The notes under the pieces: model-generated | What the model saw: only the letters and a program-made list of their open reading frames with translations | Database searches by the model: none | What the model was told of the DNA's origin: nothing | Assembly (NCBI RefSeq): GCF_000715205.1 | Contig: NZ_JOTP01000005.1 | Coordinates: forward strand, 163,689-227,688 | Direction of reading: 5' to 3' | From: Bacillus zhangzhouensis | GTDB taxonomy: Bacteria > Bacillota > Bacilli > Bacillales > Bacillaceae | DNA: 64,000 nucleotides | Position numbers and translations under genes: made by a program | Shown here: piece after piece, positions 46,331 through 55,233 of the stretch | Layout of the letters: the number at the start of each line of letters is the position of its first letter | Position numbering within the stretch: position 1 is the first letter of the stretch

Positions 46331-47756
46331 AGATTACTTCAAGGATAATGTTGGGATGGGTCTCAGCTTTGACCTTGGCGTTCGGAAAATCTATATACAT
46401 GATCAGGAAATCCAACTTTACTATGTAAACGGATTGTGTGATACGCAGTATGTCATCTATTTATTAAAAGAACTGATTGAAATCAATGACAACGAACCTG
46501 AAACAGATGATCTCGCACGTGTGGTCGAGAACCGCCTTGTCAATCAGCAAGTCTCAAAAGTTGAAACGCTGGATGAAGCAGTAGATCAAGTGCTGTCGGG
46601 ACTTGTAGCAGTTGTTGTAGAGGGTGAAAACTACGCATTTATCATTGACGTCAGGAGCTATCCTGGCAGAATGCCAGAGGAGCCGGATACAGAAAAGGTT
46701 GTCAGAGGAGCAAGAGATGGGTTTGTTGAAAACATTATTGTGAATACAGCACTCATCCGAAGAAGAGTGCGAGATGAAAAGCTCCGATACAAAATGCTCA
46801 AAGTAGGCGAACGTTCAAAAGCAGATGTATGTGTTTGCTACATTGAAGACATTGCGGACCCAGATCTTGTGGATATTATTGAAAAAGAAGTATCAGGGAT
46901 CAAAGTCGATGGGCTGACGATGTCTGATAAAACGATTGAAGAATTCATTATTAAGCAAGGGTATAATCCCTTTCCGCTTGTGCGATACACAGAGCGGCCA
47001 GATGTAGCCGCTAACCATATTTTAGAAGGGCATGTCATCATCATTACAGATACATCCCCTAGTGTCATCATTACACCAACCACTATATTTCACCACGTTC
47101 AGCATGCAGAAGAATACCGACAGGCACCAGCAGTTGGCACGTTTTTAAGATGGGTACGCTTTTTAGGCATATTATGTTCTACCTTTTTATTGCCAATTTG
47201 GTTTCTGTTTATCCTAGAACCAAATCTCCTGCCTGACAATTTAAACTATATTGGGTTTAACAAGCCTTCACATATCCCTGTTATTCTCCAAGTATTCCTT
47301 GCTGATTTCGGGGTGGAGTTTTTAAGAATGGCAGCGATTCATACGCCGACAGCACTGTCGACCGCCATGGGGTTGATTGCCGCCGTGTTAATTGGACAAA
47401 TTGCCATCGATGTCGGTTTATTTACACCGGAGGTCATCTTATACGTCTCACTAGCAGCCATCGGCACATTTACAACGCCAAGCTATGAACTGAGTATCGC
47501 CAATAAGATCGTACGACTGATCATATTAGCACTAGTGGCGATCTTTAAGCTGAATGGACTCATCATTGGTTTTACCTTGTTACTCATTTATTTAACATCC
47601 ATTCGTTCATTGCAGACGCCGTATATGTGGCCATTCATTCCTTTTAATGGTAAAGCGTTATGGCAAGTGCTCATTCGGACGTCTGTTCCTGGCTCAAAAG
47701 TAAGGCCAAGCATTGTTCATCCTCAAAACAGATCAAAAATTCCGCCAAATTCTTAA
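46284..47756 (+). CDS. spoVAF: Stage V sporulation protein AF (GerA-family subunit)
   Basis: A 490-residue membrane protein homologous to the A subunits of germinant receptors; it supports germination. A soluble N-terminal half is followed by about five transmembrane helices. ATG 46284 after AGAAAGGAGTGG is preferred to an upstream in-frame start. Last gene of the spoVA operon here. Confidence 0.94.
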   Translation: MKKDKVNVYRDPKKNEDYFKDNVGMGLSFDLGVRKIYIHDQEIQLYYVNGLCDTQYVIYLLKELIEINDNEPETDDLARVVENRLVNQQVSKVETLDEAVDQVLSGLVAVVVEGENYAFIIDVRSYPGRMPEEPDTEKVVRGARDGFVENIIVNTALIRRRVRDEKLRYKMLKVGERSKADVCVCYIEDIADPDLVDIIEKEVSGIKVDGLTMSDKTIEEFIIKQGYNPFPLVRYTERPDVAANHILEGHVIIITDTSPSVIITPTTIFHHVQHAEEYRQAPAVGTFLRWVRFLGILCSTFLLPIWFLFILEPNLLPDNLNYIGFNKPSHIPVILQVFLADFGVEFLRMAAIHTPTALSTAMGLIAAVLIGQIAIDVGLFTPEVILYVSLAAIGTFTTPSYELSIANKIVRLIILALVAIFKLNGLIIGFTLLLIYLTSIRSLQTPYMWPFIPFNGKALWQVLIRTSVPGSKVRPSIVHPQNRSKIPPNS

Positions 47757-47812
47757 CGCTCATTGAAAGTGGCTGAAGATTGTGATATTGTATTTTTAAC
47801 TTTGAGAAACGG

Positions 47813-47842
47813 CAAAAGGCAGCTCACGCAGCTGTCTTTTTT
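47813..47842 (+). terminator. Terminator between spoVAF and lysA
   Basis: AAAAGGCAGCT pairs with AGCTGTCTTTT (one G-U pair), then TT. Confidence 0.75.
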
Positions 47843-47865
47843 CAGCCGAGGCGGAGAAAGAGGGA

Positions 47866-49197
47866 ATGACATTGTATTTACACGGCACTTGCAGACAAAA
47901 TGAACTCGGTCATTTAGAAATTGGTGGTGTTGATGCCGTTTCTTTAGCTGAAACGTATGGGACACCACTTTATGTATATGATGTGGCTTTAATACGGGAG
48001 CGCGCAAAAAGCTTTCAAAAAGCGTTTATAGAAGAAGAGCTAACAGCGCAGGTGGCATATGCGAGTAAAGCATTTTCTTCTATCGCGATGTTTCAGCTTG
48101 CCAAAGAAGAAGGATTATCTCTTGATGTCGTATCGGGCGGGGAGCTGCACACAGCCATTTGCGCCGGATTTCCAGTAGATAAAATTCATTTCCATGGCAA
48201 CAACAAAAGCAGAGAAGAATTAAAGATGGCATTAGAGCATGGGATCGGCTGTATTGTGGTTGATAATTTCCATGAAATGAAACTCATTGAACAGCTTGGG
48301 CAAGAGCTGTCAAAAAAGGTGAAAGTGCTGCTCCGTATCACGCCAGGTGTCGAAGCGCATACTCATGATTACATTACGACAGGTCAAGAGGATTCAAAAT
48401 TTGGCTTTGATCTTCATAATGGACAAGCAGACGAAGCGGTGAAACAAGTGCTTGGGTCAGAAGTGATCGAGCTTTTAGGTGTCCATTGTCATATCGGCTC
48501 ACAAATCTTTGATACGGCTGGTTTTGTCCTTGCAACAGATAAAATCTTTATGAAGCTGGATGAATGGAGAGAATCATTTGGCTTTATCTCCACAGTGTTA
48601 AACTTAGGCGGCGGCTTTGGAATCCGTTATACAGCTGAGGATGAACCACTTCCTCCGACAGAATACGTTGAAAAAATTATCCAAGCTGTCAAAGCGAACG
48701 TAGCCCGCTATGAATTCGATATGCCGGAAATTTGGATTGAGCCAGGCCGCTCTCTTGTTGGAGATGCAGGAACGACTCTTTATACGATCGGCTCATCAAA
48801 ACATGTACCTGGAATTCGTGATTATGTAGCCATAGACGGCGGAATGAGTGACAACATTCGCCCAGCTTTATATCAAGCGAAATATGAAGCAGCGAGTGCC
48901 AACAAAATGAGCCAAACGCATGATCGAACGGTTTCCATTGCAGGGAAATGCTGTGAAAGCGGAGATATGCTCATTTGGGATATCGACCTGCCAGAGTTAT
49001 CACAAGGAGATTTATTAGCAGTCTTTTGTACAGGAGCATACGGCTACAGTATGTCAAACAATTATAACCGTATCCCGCGCCCGGCTGTTGTGTTTGTAGA
49101 AGATGGGGAAGCGCAGCTTGTAGTTGAGCGTGAAACATATGAGGACATGGTCAAACTGGATTTACCCTATCAATCAAAAGTGAAGTCATCTACTTAA
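47866..49197 (+). CDS. lysA: Diaminopimelate decarboxylase
   Basis: Makes L-lysine from meso-diaminopimelate with PLP. 443 residues of alanine-racemase-like fold III: PLP lysine in VAYASKAFSS, HCHIGSQIFD, NLGGGFGIRYT, EPGRSLVGDAG and CCESGD (catalytic Cys of the partner subunit). ATG after GAGAAAGAGGG. In B. subtilis it also lies after spoVAF. Confidence 0.97.
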   Translation: MTLYLHGTCRQNELGHLEIGGVDAVSLAETYGTPLYVYDVALIRERAKSFQKAFIEEELTAQVAYASKAFSSIAMFQLAKEEGLSLDVVSGGELHTAICAGFPVDKIHFHGNNKSREELKMALEHGIGCIVVDNFHEMKLIEQLGQELSKKVKVLLRITPGVEAHTHDYITTGQEDSKFGFDLHNGQADEAVKQVLGSEVIELLGVHCHIGSQIFDTAGFVLATDKIFMKLDEWRESFGFISTVLNLGGGFGIRYTAEDEPLPPTEYVEKIIQAVKANVARYEFDMPEIWIEPGRSLVGDAGTTLYTIGSSKHVPGIRDYVAIDGGMSDNIRPALYQAKYEAASANKMSQTHDRTVSIAGKCCESGDMLIWDIDLPELSQGDLLAVFCTGAYGYSMSNNYNRIPRPAVVFVEDGEAQLVVERETYEDMVKLDLPYQSKVKSST

Positions 49198-49230
49198 AAA
49201 AAGCTGCCTGATCATCAGGCAGCTTTTTTT
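49196..49230. terminator. Bidirectional terminator, lysA / ypuA
   Basis: AAAAAAAGCTGCCTGAT pairs with ATCAGGCAGCTTTTTTT; perfect stem. Confidence 0.9.
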
Positions 49231-49237
49231 ATGATAT

Positions 49238-50122
49238 TTATTTTCCACCAGTGAATACAGACACGACGGCGTTCCAAATGGACACAAAGAAATCCCAAAT
49301 CTTTTGTAAAAGGTTTTTACCTTCATCTGATTCTATGAATTTCGTAATCTTGTCTTTTGCTTTATCGATTTGAGACCCTACTTGGTTCCAATCGATATTG
49401 ATGTTTTTCATTTTATCAAAGAGGGTGACTAGCTGATCCTTTTGCTCTTGCGTCAGATTTAAGTTCAAATCGGAAGCGGCTTGATCCACTTTTTCTTCCA
49501 CTTCTTTTGTGGTTTTAGGGACACCGTTTTTCGCAATGTCATCTTTGATTTTTGCAATAAGAGCAGAAGCATTGTCTTTACCGATAGAGTCGCCCAATTT
49601 AGATGTTGTCACAAGCTCTTCGTTTGCGACCTGCTTCACATCTTCTGGAATGGCTTTGTCGCTTGACACTTCATAGGCTTTTAATAAACCCGTCAGCGCT
49701 GCTGTACCAGATACTTCAAACGGGGCAGTCACGACAACTTTCGCATCCTTGACACCTGCTGTCATTAAAGCATTTAAATACATCTCATCTGTAATCGTCT
49801 TAATGTTATGTGTATCCACAGTCAGACCAGTACCTGATTTTTCAATTGTGATGGATGAAGATGATAATGCTCTAGTCCCGATTTGAGAACGAGGAATATA
49901 CTTTCCTAAATATTCGTGCTCTTCTTTATTGGTTACTTCAATTTTTGTCGCATTTTCAGGTGGATTCAACTCGCCAAGCACCTTCTGGCGATCAGCCGGT
50001 GTTAAGTCTTGCCCGAGTGTGACGATGACATCGCCGACAGCTGCATCCGCTAAGCTGACTTTTGGCGCACCAATCAGTAAAAGGAGCGCTGCCATCATAC
50101 CAAGCATCGTTTTTTTAAACAT
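49238..50122 (-). CDS. ypuA: Secreted DUF1002 protein YpuA
   Basis: A 294-residue exported protein with a signal peptide (about 1-26, ending SLADAA) and a DUF1002 domain (VGDVIVTLGQDLTPADRQKVL...), helical toward the end, with a hydrophobic C-terminal patch IWDFFVSIWNAVVSVFTGG. ATG 50122 after GAAGGAGGTCAAC. In B. subtilis it belongs to the cell-envelope stress regulon of sigma-M, and a matching promoter is present. Function unknown. Confidence 0.88.
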   Translation of the reverse strand: MFKKTMLGMMAALLLLIGAPKVSLADAAVGDVIVTLGQDLTPADRQKVLGELNPPENATKIEVTNKEEHEYLGKYIPRSQIGTRALSSSSITIEKSGTGLTVDTHNIKTITDEMYLNALMTAGVKDAKVVVTAPFEVSGTAALTGLLKAYEVSSDKAIPEDVKQVANEELVTTSKLGDSIGKDNASALIAKIKDDIAKNGVPKTTKEVEEKVDQAASDLNLNLTQEQKDQLVTLFDKMKNINIDWNQVGSQIDKAKDKITKFIESDEGKNLLQKIWDFFVSIWNAVVSVFTGGK

Positions 50123-50208
50123 GTTGACCTCCTTCAAGTCGAGAGCGTTCCTCTTTCAAGAGAAACTCATCTTTTGAGTACATGTGATGAAGTGTACTCC
50201 ATCATATA

Positions 50209-50235
50209 GACGTAACAAATCAGCCTGACGTTTCA
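50209..50235 (-). promoter_or_regulatory. Sigma-M promoter of ypuA
   Basis: Minus strand TGAAAC, 17-nt spacer, CGTC: a full match to the sigma-M consensus, about 90 nt upstream of the start codon. Confidence 0.78.
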
Positions 50236-50400
50236 ATTTTCTTTGAAGATGTTTTGGCCTTCCAATAAATAAAGATATTACAAACAATATGGATCGTCTT
50301 CATAGGAGAAAAGTATCAGGCTCTTCTATTTTATCAATGATGAGAAAAGAGGTAAATAACAATCAAAAGCAGGGGATGTTTAACATCACCGAAAATGTGC

Positions 50401-50406
50401 TATAAT
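50401..50406 (+). promoter_or_regulatory. Likely -10 box of ppiB
   Basis: TATAAT lies 35 nt before the ppiB start. The 318-bp gap 50123-50440 holds this, the ypuA promoter and no further gene that I can see. Confidence 0.5.
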
Positions 50407-50440
50407 GAGCGTTGTTTAACCTGAAAGGAGAATGTGAAAA

Positions 50441-50878
50441 ATGGCGAAAAAAGGATACATACAACTAACGAATGGAAAGAAAATTGAGTTTGAACTTTAC
50501 CCAGAGGCTGCTCCAGGTACAGTAGCAAACTTTGAAAAGTTAGCGAATGAAGGCTTCTACGATGGACTAAAATTCCACCGCGTGATCCCGGGCTTCGTAA
50601 GTCAGGGTGGCGACCCAAATGGTAATGGAACTGGAGGCCCTGGTTACACAATTAAATGTGAAACAGAAGGAAATCCTCATCAACATGAAAGAGGTTCATT
50701 ATCAATGGCGCATGCTGGTAAAGACACAGGCGGCAGCCAATTTTTTATCGTACATGACCCGCAGCCGCATTTAAATGGCGTGCACACAGTGTTCGGTAAA
50801 GTAACTTCTGGTATCGAGGCTGTTCTTGATATGGAGCAAGGCCAAGGCATGGAAAAAGTCGAAGTTGTAGATGCTTAA
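50441..50878 (+). CDS. ppiB: Peptidyl-prolyl cis-trans isomerase B (cyclophilin)
   Basis: Cytoplasmic prolyl isomerase of 145 residues with the cyclophilin signatures [15 protein letters not shown] (catalytic Arg), [19 protein letters not shown] and [14 protein letters not shown] after GAAAGGAGAATG. Followed by a terminator and then the interrupted MFS gene. Confidence 0.97.
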   Translation: MAKKGYIQLTNGKKIEFELYPEAAPGTVANFEKLANEGFYDGLKFHRVIPGFVSQGGDPNGNGTGGPGYTIKCETEGNPHQHERGSLSMAHAGKDTGGSQFFIVHDPQPHLNGVHTVFGKVTSGIEAVLDMEQGQGMEKVEVVDA

Positions 50879-50881
50879 TCC

Positions 50882-50910
50882 AAAACACCGCTTAATCGCG
50901 GTGTTTTTTT
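50882..50910. terminator. Terminator of ppiB
   Basis: AAAACACCGC pairs with GCGGTGTTTT, then TTT. Confidence 0.85.
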
Positions 50911-50919
50911 CATTGTATC

Positions 50920-51525
50920 TCATTCTTCTGTTGTTTGTTCCATTAGACGGTAGGTAATGATCCAATACAAAAGGGCTAAGGCACTGACAGATGCACCAAA
51001 TAGGCATATCCCGCTCCATCCATAGTTTGCGTATATGTTGGTTGAAACAATTGAACCTATGGCACTGCCGATGGAATAAAAAATCATGTAAGCAGCAGTA
51101 AGTCGGCTTCTCGCCTCAGGTCGCACTGTGAAAATCATACTCTGATTGGTCACGTGTACTGCTTGCACAGATAGGTCAAGAAAGATAATGCCAATGACTA
51201 ATGCGATGAGTGAATGTTCTGTAAAACGGATTAAAAACCATGAGACTAGCAATATAACTAGGGCTGTGCAGGTTGTGAACTGCCCTAAACCTCGATCAGC
51301 TAGGCTCCCAGCACGAGAAGCACCTAATGCTCCAGCAACTCCAGCAAGACCAAACGCTCCAATAACGGTATGTGAAAGAGAGTATGGGGGAGCACTGAGA
51401 GGTAGCACCAGCGAAGTCCATAATGTACTAAACACGATGAAAATCAGAAGAGCCAATATTCCGCGGATGCGTAGGATTCGTTCTTGAATAAATATATGTT
51501 CAAACAAAAGAAAACTATGGAACAT
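50920..51525 (-). pseudogene. 3' half of an MFS transporter gene cut by prophage insertion
   Basis: The 201 codons encode the C-terminal six-helix half of a DHA1-type MFS permease (RGILALLIFIVFSTLWTSLVLPLS starts helix 7; AGSLADRGLG is the repeat of the loop motif). No N-terminal half is present. The frame begins exactly where the prophage recombinase gene ends (TAG followed at once by ATG), so the gene was split by integration; the other half should lie at the right end of the prophage, outside this window. The fragment could still be translated from the recombinase mRNA, but is unlikely to transport. Confidence 0.85.
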
Positions 51526-51538
51526 CTAAAGTCCATAG
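51515..51538. other. Putative attL (left prophage end)
   Basis: An inverted repeat CTATGGA / TCCATAG separated by 10 nt spans the stop codon of the recombinase and the first codons of the MFS remnant. Serine recombinase att sites are about 40-50 bp, imperfect dyads with a 2-bp crossover; the crossover should lie near here. The exact core needs attR. Confidence 0.55.
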
Positions 51539-53325
51539 TCTCTCTTAATTCTGCGTATAGTAGTTGATGGAATTCCCGTGTCTCTCGCTGTTTTTCTTAA
51601 TGACGCATCGGGATTTTTTAAGTAGTATTCTTTTAAAATTTCAGCTTTACCTTTGGGGTCGTGGTTAATCACTTTGGTGTAATTTTTATATTCTCCAAAT
51701 CTATTTCTAAGTCTGACGATTGAACTTGGGCCAATGTCTAATGCTTCTGCTATTTGTTTTTGAGTCAAATGGGGATGTTCATTCATGTATTCTTGAATCT
51801 TGTTGTATTTGCTTATAGGATCTCGTTCCCATTTATTTTTAACGTTGAATGGATCAGGGTCAATTGGTATGGCGATCTCTATAGGAACATCTTCAGATAA
51901 AAAACCCTCTAAAAGAATTTCTTTCTCATAAACTATCCCTTTCGGAAAAAGTGTAGAGATCATTTCTGTTTGTTCTTCTACAGTTAATAAACTTTCAAAT
52001 CTTTCGGCAACTGAAAGATAAGAGGTGATAAGATCATAGTTAAACATTTTAGATTTTATAAGATGTAATTTCTCTTCAAGTGATCGAACTTGTTTTTTAT
52101 GGTGCTCCTCTTGCGTTTCGAGCATCGTGTATTGTTTATCTAACTGCTCCTTTGAAAACTTTCCGTCGAGATAGAGAGGCAGCAGCAGATCCTTTTTCTC
52201 TGAAAACTTCTTTAAATTATTCCTTTCAGCTTTTACCTGCTTTTTCATGTCTTCAAGATCCTTCTGAGTATGATCGATCTTGACGTATTTTTTCGCCATG
52301 TTTTCGCTCTTAAGTATTTCTTTTATCGCTTTAGTTATATTTTGATCAAATCTTATGCTGTTAATTGACACCTTACAATCAATATGTCGGCCATGAGCAA
52401 GATAAAAGTATCCTTCGGTTGCATAACTATTTTTAGAATGTACTATGCTTAGTTTTCTTTGACATTCATCGCACTTAAAATACACCTTTCTCAAGAAATG
52501 GTGAAATACTACTTTCTTCCTCTTAAATTTTTCTTTTCTTATCTTGCAGATTTTCTCGTAGGTTTCTATAGTGCGAAGGGGAGGATATACAGGGACATCA
52601 GCGCTTATCGCTCCTTCGTTTTTAAAGTTTTTTTCTAGCACGCCGTGAAAGGCTTTGCTTTTAAGTCTGATTCCTACTAAGGCACTGTTCCATTCCTTTC
52701 CCGTTGGCGTACGGCTTATTTTATTTAACTCTTGTGCAATTGTTGTATAGCTGTATTTCTTCTCGGTATATAGCTTATCTATAAAGGGAATGACCCAAGA
52801 CCAATTCTCGTTTATTGTATATGTGCCTGTGGCTTTATCGTAATTGTATTCCCAGAAAGTTTTCCCCCATCCCTTGCCTTCTCTTGTTCTTTGTCTTTTG
52901 CCTCGCATCATCTTTAAGACAATTTTCTTTTTTTCCCTTCGAGCAATTAAGTTTTTTAAGTCACTGATAAATTCATCATCTTCATTGTCTAGATCTGTAA
53001 TGAATCCAGGCTCTGCTATTTTAACTTGATTCTCTCGAAGAGTTGATTTCAAAAATTCCCATCCGAGTGAATCTAATCTACTAAGCCGATCTTGTTCAAT
53101 GCACAAGACGACTTCGCAGTTACCTTTCTCAACAAAATCTAGCAATTGGTTAAGTCCTTTTTTCTCTAACTTGCCGCCGCTGCCGACGTCCTGGAACTCG
53201 CCCACTACAGTCCATCCTTGGGACGCTGCGTATTTGGTGAGTTCTTCTTTTTGGGATCTTAAGCTGTATTTATCTTCTGTGGCTTGTCCTGGGGTAGATA
53301 CCCTGTAATAAAGAGCAGCTTTCAA
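51526..53325 (-). CDS. Large serine recombinase (prophage integrase)
   Basis: Integrates and excises the prophage. 599 residues: resolvase domain with catalytic Ser10 in YYRVSTPGQ, recombinase domain (about 160-270, GKGWGKTFWEYNYD...GKEWNSALVGIRLKS), zinc ribbon with CDEC and a distal Cys, and a coiled coil (about 355-440). Unusually, the last 90 residues carry two helix-turn-helix-like repeats (LTQKQIAEALDIGPSSIVRL and SLRKTARDTGIPSTTIRRI), not standard for the family. TTG start after AAGGAGG. It points outward against the interrupted MFS gene. Confidence 0.92.
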   Translation of the reverse strand: MKAALYYRVSTPGQATEDKYSLRSQKEELTKYAASQGWTVVGEFQDVGSGGKLEKKGLNQLLDFVEKGNCEVVLCIEQDRLSRLDSLGWEFLKSTLRENQVKIAEPGFITDLDNEDDEFISDLKNLIARREKKKIVLKMMRGKRQRTREGKGWGKTFWEYNYDKATGTYTINENWSWVIPFIDKLYTEKKYSYTTIAQELNKISRTPTGKEWNSALVGIRLKSKAFHGVLEKNFKNEGAISADVPVYPPLRTIETYEKICKIRKEKFKRKKVVFHHFLRKVYFKCDECQRKLSIVHSKNSYATEGYFYLAHGRHIDCKVSINSIRFDQNITKAIKEILKSENMAKKYVKIDHTQKDLEDMKKQVKAERNNLKKFSEKKDLLLPLYLDGKFSKEQLDKQYTMLETQEEHHKKQVRSLEEKLHLIKSKMFNYDLITSYLSVAERFESLLTVEEQTEMISTLFPKGIVYEKEILLEGFLSEDVPIEIAIPIDPDPFNVKNKWERDPISKYNKIQEYMNEHPHLTQKQIAEALDIGPSSIVRLRNRFGEYKNYTKVINHDPKGKAEILKEYYLKNPDASLRKTARDTGIPSTTIRRIKRDYGL

Positions 53326-53340
53326 TGTAAATCCTCCTTA

Positions 53341-53376
53341 AAAAAATAGCCCTTTGAAATGCAAGGAGCTATTTTT
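53341..53376 (-). terminator. Terminator between repressor and recombinase genes
   Basis: Minus strand AAAAATAGCTCCTT pairs with AAGGGCTATTTTTT (one mismatch). It separates immunity repressor and integrase transcription. Confidence 0.7.
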
Positions 53377-53770
53377 GTTCTCTCTGTGATAGCAGATATT
53401 TTATATATTTAATTGCTTCCTCAGCTTCTTCTTTAGTTAGAACGGCCTCATCCGAATCTGCTTTGTAATTTTCAACGACTTCACTTACTTTCATAGAAAG
53501 TTCAGACGGAAACAGCTTCGTGTATTCAGATACAAATTGTTTTTCTGAATCACTGTATTTTGGCTTATCGTTGGTTTCTGTTCCAGTTAGATAATCGATA
53601 GTAACATCAAAAATCTTTGACAGCTTTATCAGTGTTTCCCGTCCAGGTTTTTGTTTTCCTCTCTCTATAGCAGAAACATAAGTTTGGTGAACGCCGAGCG
53701 CTTCTGCAAGGTCAGCCTGATTCATCTTATGTTCTTTTCTTAGGTGTTTTAATTTGTCCTTAAGCTCCAA
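53369..53770 (-). CDS. Prophage Xre-family repressor (CI/ImmR-like)
   Basis: A 133-residue protein with an N-terminal Xre HTH (MNQADLAEALGVHQTYVSAIERGKQKP, about residues 15-40) and a helical C-terminal region, probably for dimerisation. There is no peptidase motif, so it is not a LexA-like self-cleaving repressor. TTG start after AAGGAGGTCTAC; an upstream in-frame ATG lacks an RBS. Divergent from the Cro-like gene, with operators between, as in a lysogeny switch. Confidence 0.85.
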   Translation of the reverse strand: MELKDKLKHLRKEHKMNQADLAEALGVHQTYVSAIERGKQKPGRETLIKLSKIFDVTIDYLTGTETNDKPKYSDSEKQFVSEYTKLFPSELSMKVSEVVENYKADSDEAVLTKEEAEEAIKYIKYLLSQREQK

Positions 53771-53785
53771 TTTGTAGACCTCCTT

Positions 53786-53806
53786 AACCCTTGTCATATA
53801 AGGGTT
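53786..53806. promoter_or_regulatory. Dyad upstream of the repressor gene
   Basis: AACCCTT and AAGGGTT arms separated by 7 nt, between repressor start and the divergent promoter; probably an autoregulatory or anti-repressor site. Different in sequence from the AAGAC operators. Confidence 0.5.
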
Positions 53807-53852
53807 TAAGTACATAAAAGAAAAATATTTATGAGTTTATGTAAAAAACCAG

Positions 53853-53882
53853 TTGATTTTAAGACTATTTGTCTTATATAAT
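53853..53882 (+). promoter_or_regulatory. Early rightward prophage promoter
   Basis: TTGATT, 18-nt spacer, TATAAT. The operator at 53861-53875 fits between the two boxes, so bound repressor would block RNA polymerase. Confidence 0.7.
53861..53875. promoter_or_regulatory. Prophage operator O1
   Basis: AAGAC-TATTT-GTCTT, 15-bp dyad inside the early promoter. Confidence 0.72.
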
Positions 53883-53900
53883 AGGAATCACCAAATAAAT

Positions 53901-53915
53901 AAGACATATTGTCTT
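53901..53915. promoter_or_regulatory. Prophage operator O2
   Basis: AAGAC-ATATT-GTCTT, same arms as O1 and 40 bp from it, just before the Cro-like RBS. Confidence 0.72.
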
Positions 53916-53934
53916 AAAGGGGGTGGTTCATGTG

Positions 53935-54144
53935 ATGAATGAAAAACTCGTACTTTTAAGATCTAAAGCAGGTTTCAGTCAATTTAAACTTGCTGAGCTA
54001 CTTGGGGTACATCAAACAACCGTAAGCACTTGGGAGAAGGGTTATCGTCAACCATCTAAGGAAAACAAGTTAAAGCTGGCCAAACTTTACGGTGTGTCAG
54101 TCGAGTATTTGTTTTATGCATCTTATTATGACACAGTTTCATGA
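53935..54144 (+). CDS. Cro-like Xre-family regulator
   Basis: A 69-residue single-domain HTH protein (GFSQFKLAELLGVHQTTVSTWEKGYRQPS). ATG 53935; GTG 53932 also fits the AAAGGGGG site. It shares the LGVHQT recognition-helix core with the divergent repressor, so both may read the same operator. It is bounded by operators O2 and O3. Confidence 0.8.
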   Translation: MNEKLVLLRSKAGFSQFKLAELLGVHQTTVSTWEKGYRQPSKENKLKLAKLYGVSVEYLFYASYYDTVS

Positions 54145-54162
54145 TTTTTTTTAGTATTTTTT

Positions 54163-54177
54163 AAGACTTTTTGTCTT
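54163..54177. promoter_or_regulatory. Prophage operator O3
   Basis: AAGAC-TTTTT-GTCTT downstream of the Cro-like gene and before the next gene, same arms as O1 and O2. Confidence 0.68.
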
Positions 54178-54212
54178 AATTCTTATTTTAATTCTTAAAG
54201 GAGGTGATTATT

Positions 54213-54416
54213 TTGAGTGGTTTGCCTATTGATTTCGACGTAGTAAATAAAAATGCCTACCTACCCGTCAAATTAAGTGAGCTTTCAAAAGTCGATCCTT
54301 CATCGGCGTTAGAGATCCTTAACCAATGGGGAGAAGGAACAAAGCCAATTACAGTTTTATGGGAAACAACGATTGAAAAAATTTTGCAAAATAAAGACCA
54401 ACCAACAAAGAAATAA
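54213..54416 (+). CDS. Prophage hypothetical protein, 67 residues
   Basis: TTG start 8 nt after a perfect AAAGGAGGTGAT. Product MSGLPIDFDVVNKNAYLPVK... is soluble with no recognised motif. Early-operon position suggests a regulatory or accessory role, but none can be assigned. Confidence 0.6.
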   Translation: MSGLPIDFDVVNKNAYLPVKLSELSKVDPSSALEILNQWGEGTKPITVLWETTIEKILQNKDQPTKK

Positions 54417-54500
54417 TAACACATTTATGTATATAAGTAAATACAAAACGAATCCTTAAAATGTTAATTTTCAAAAATCTATTGAGAGCGAAGTGATTTC

Positions 54501-54677
54501 ATGGAATTAAAGAGAGTTATCTTCGCAAGCAAAATGTGTAAAGGCTCTGAGGTTTCAAGGATCTGCAAAATATCAAAGCCATATTTTATTAACGAAAATG
54601 CAAATGATTTAGTCATAGCACATGCGCTTTTTCTTAAATTGAAAACTATGCCTGAAAGGAGAAACAAAAATGTATAA
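54501..54677 (+). CDS. Prophage hypothetical protein, 58 residues
   Basis: Encodes MELKRVIFASKMCKGSEVSR..., with two cysteines and a basic end. Weak ribosome site (GAGAGCGAAG). It overlaps the next start by 8 bp, which favours a real gene. VSRICKISKPYF could be a short HTH-like element. Not recognised. Confidence 0.42.
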   Translation: MELKRVIFASKMCKGSEVSRICKISKPYFINENANDLVIAHALFLKLKTMPERRNKNV

Positions 54678-55233
54678 CCCATACGATTTTTACATTACAC
54701 CGGAAGAATTTGCACAAGCCGAGGCAAACGGAATATGTAAGGATACACTCATCGGTCGAATACGTAGGCTAGGTTGGAGTAAACAGCGAGCATTAACCGA
54801 GCCAGTTAAGTTTCAAGACCGAGAAAGAGGCAGAGTGGAATGGAGTAAATGGGGAAAGATTGCTGAAAAAAATGGCGTCTCGAGATCCATCTTTACTGGA
54901 AGACTGAGGTTAGGGTGGGATAGCGAAAAGGCAGCTAATACGCCAAAGATAGATCCGCACGAACATGCGAAGAGATTAAATGAATTTTCTCCAAGAACCA
55001 AGCGTCGTAAATTCTCAGAGGATCTTGTCAAGTTAGCTGAATCAAACGGTGTTAGTTATAAAAATCTACAATACCGTGTGACTGTTAAAGGGTGGGACCC
55101 ATACACCGCAGCTACGACACCAGTGATGTCCCTGCGTGAAGTTCAGAAAAAAGGGCGTGAAGCTTTCAAGAAAAAATACGGGTCCAATCCTAACGCTATT
55201 TTCTTCCCGAAAAGAAAGGTGGTACAAACATGA
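54670..55233 (+). CDS. Prophage protein with three tandem HTH-like modules
   Basis: A 187-residue basic protein with three repeats of about 30-45 residues. Each has an AExNG(V/I) start, a RxxxxGWxxxxA core and an E/T-P end: AEANGICKDTLIGRIRRLGW (about 17-36), AEKNGVSRSIFTGRLRLGW (about 64-82), AESNGVSYKNLQYRVTVKGW (about 118-137). Such modules occur in phage DNA-binding and homing-nuclease-associated proteins; no nuclease motif is visible here. RBS GAAAGGAG. Likely a DNA-binding regulator. Confidence 0.65.
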   Translation: MYNPYDFYITPEEFAQAEANGICKDTLIGRIRRLGWSKQRALTEPVKFQDRERGRVEWSKWGKIAEKNGVSRSIFTGRLRLGWDSEKAANTPKIDPHEHAKRLNEFSPRTKRRKFSEDLVKLAESNGVSYKNLQYRVTVKGWDPYTAATTPVMSLREVQKKGREAFKKKYGSNPNAIFFPKRKVVQT

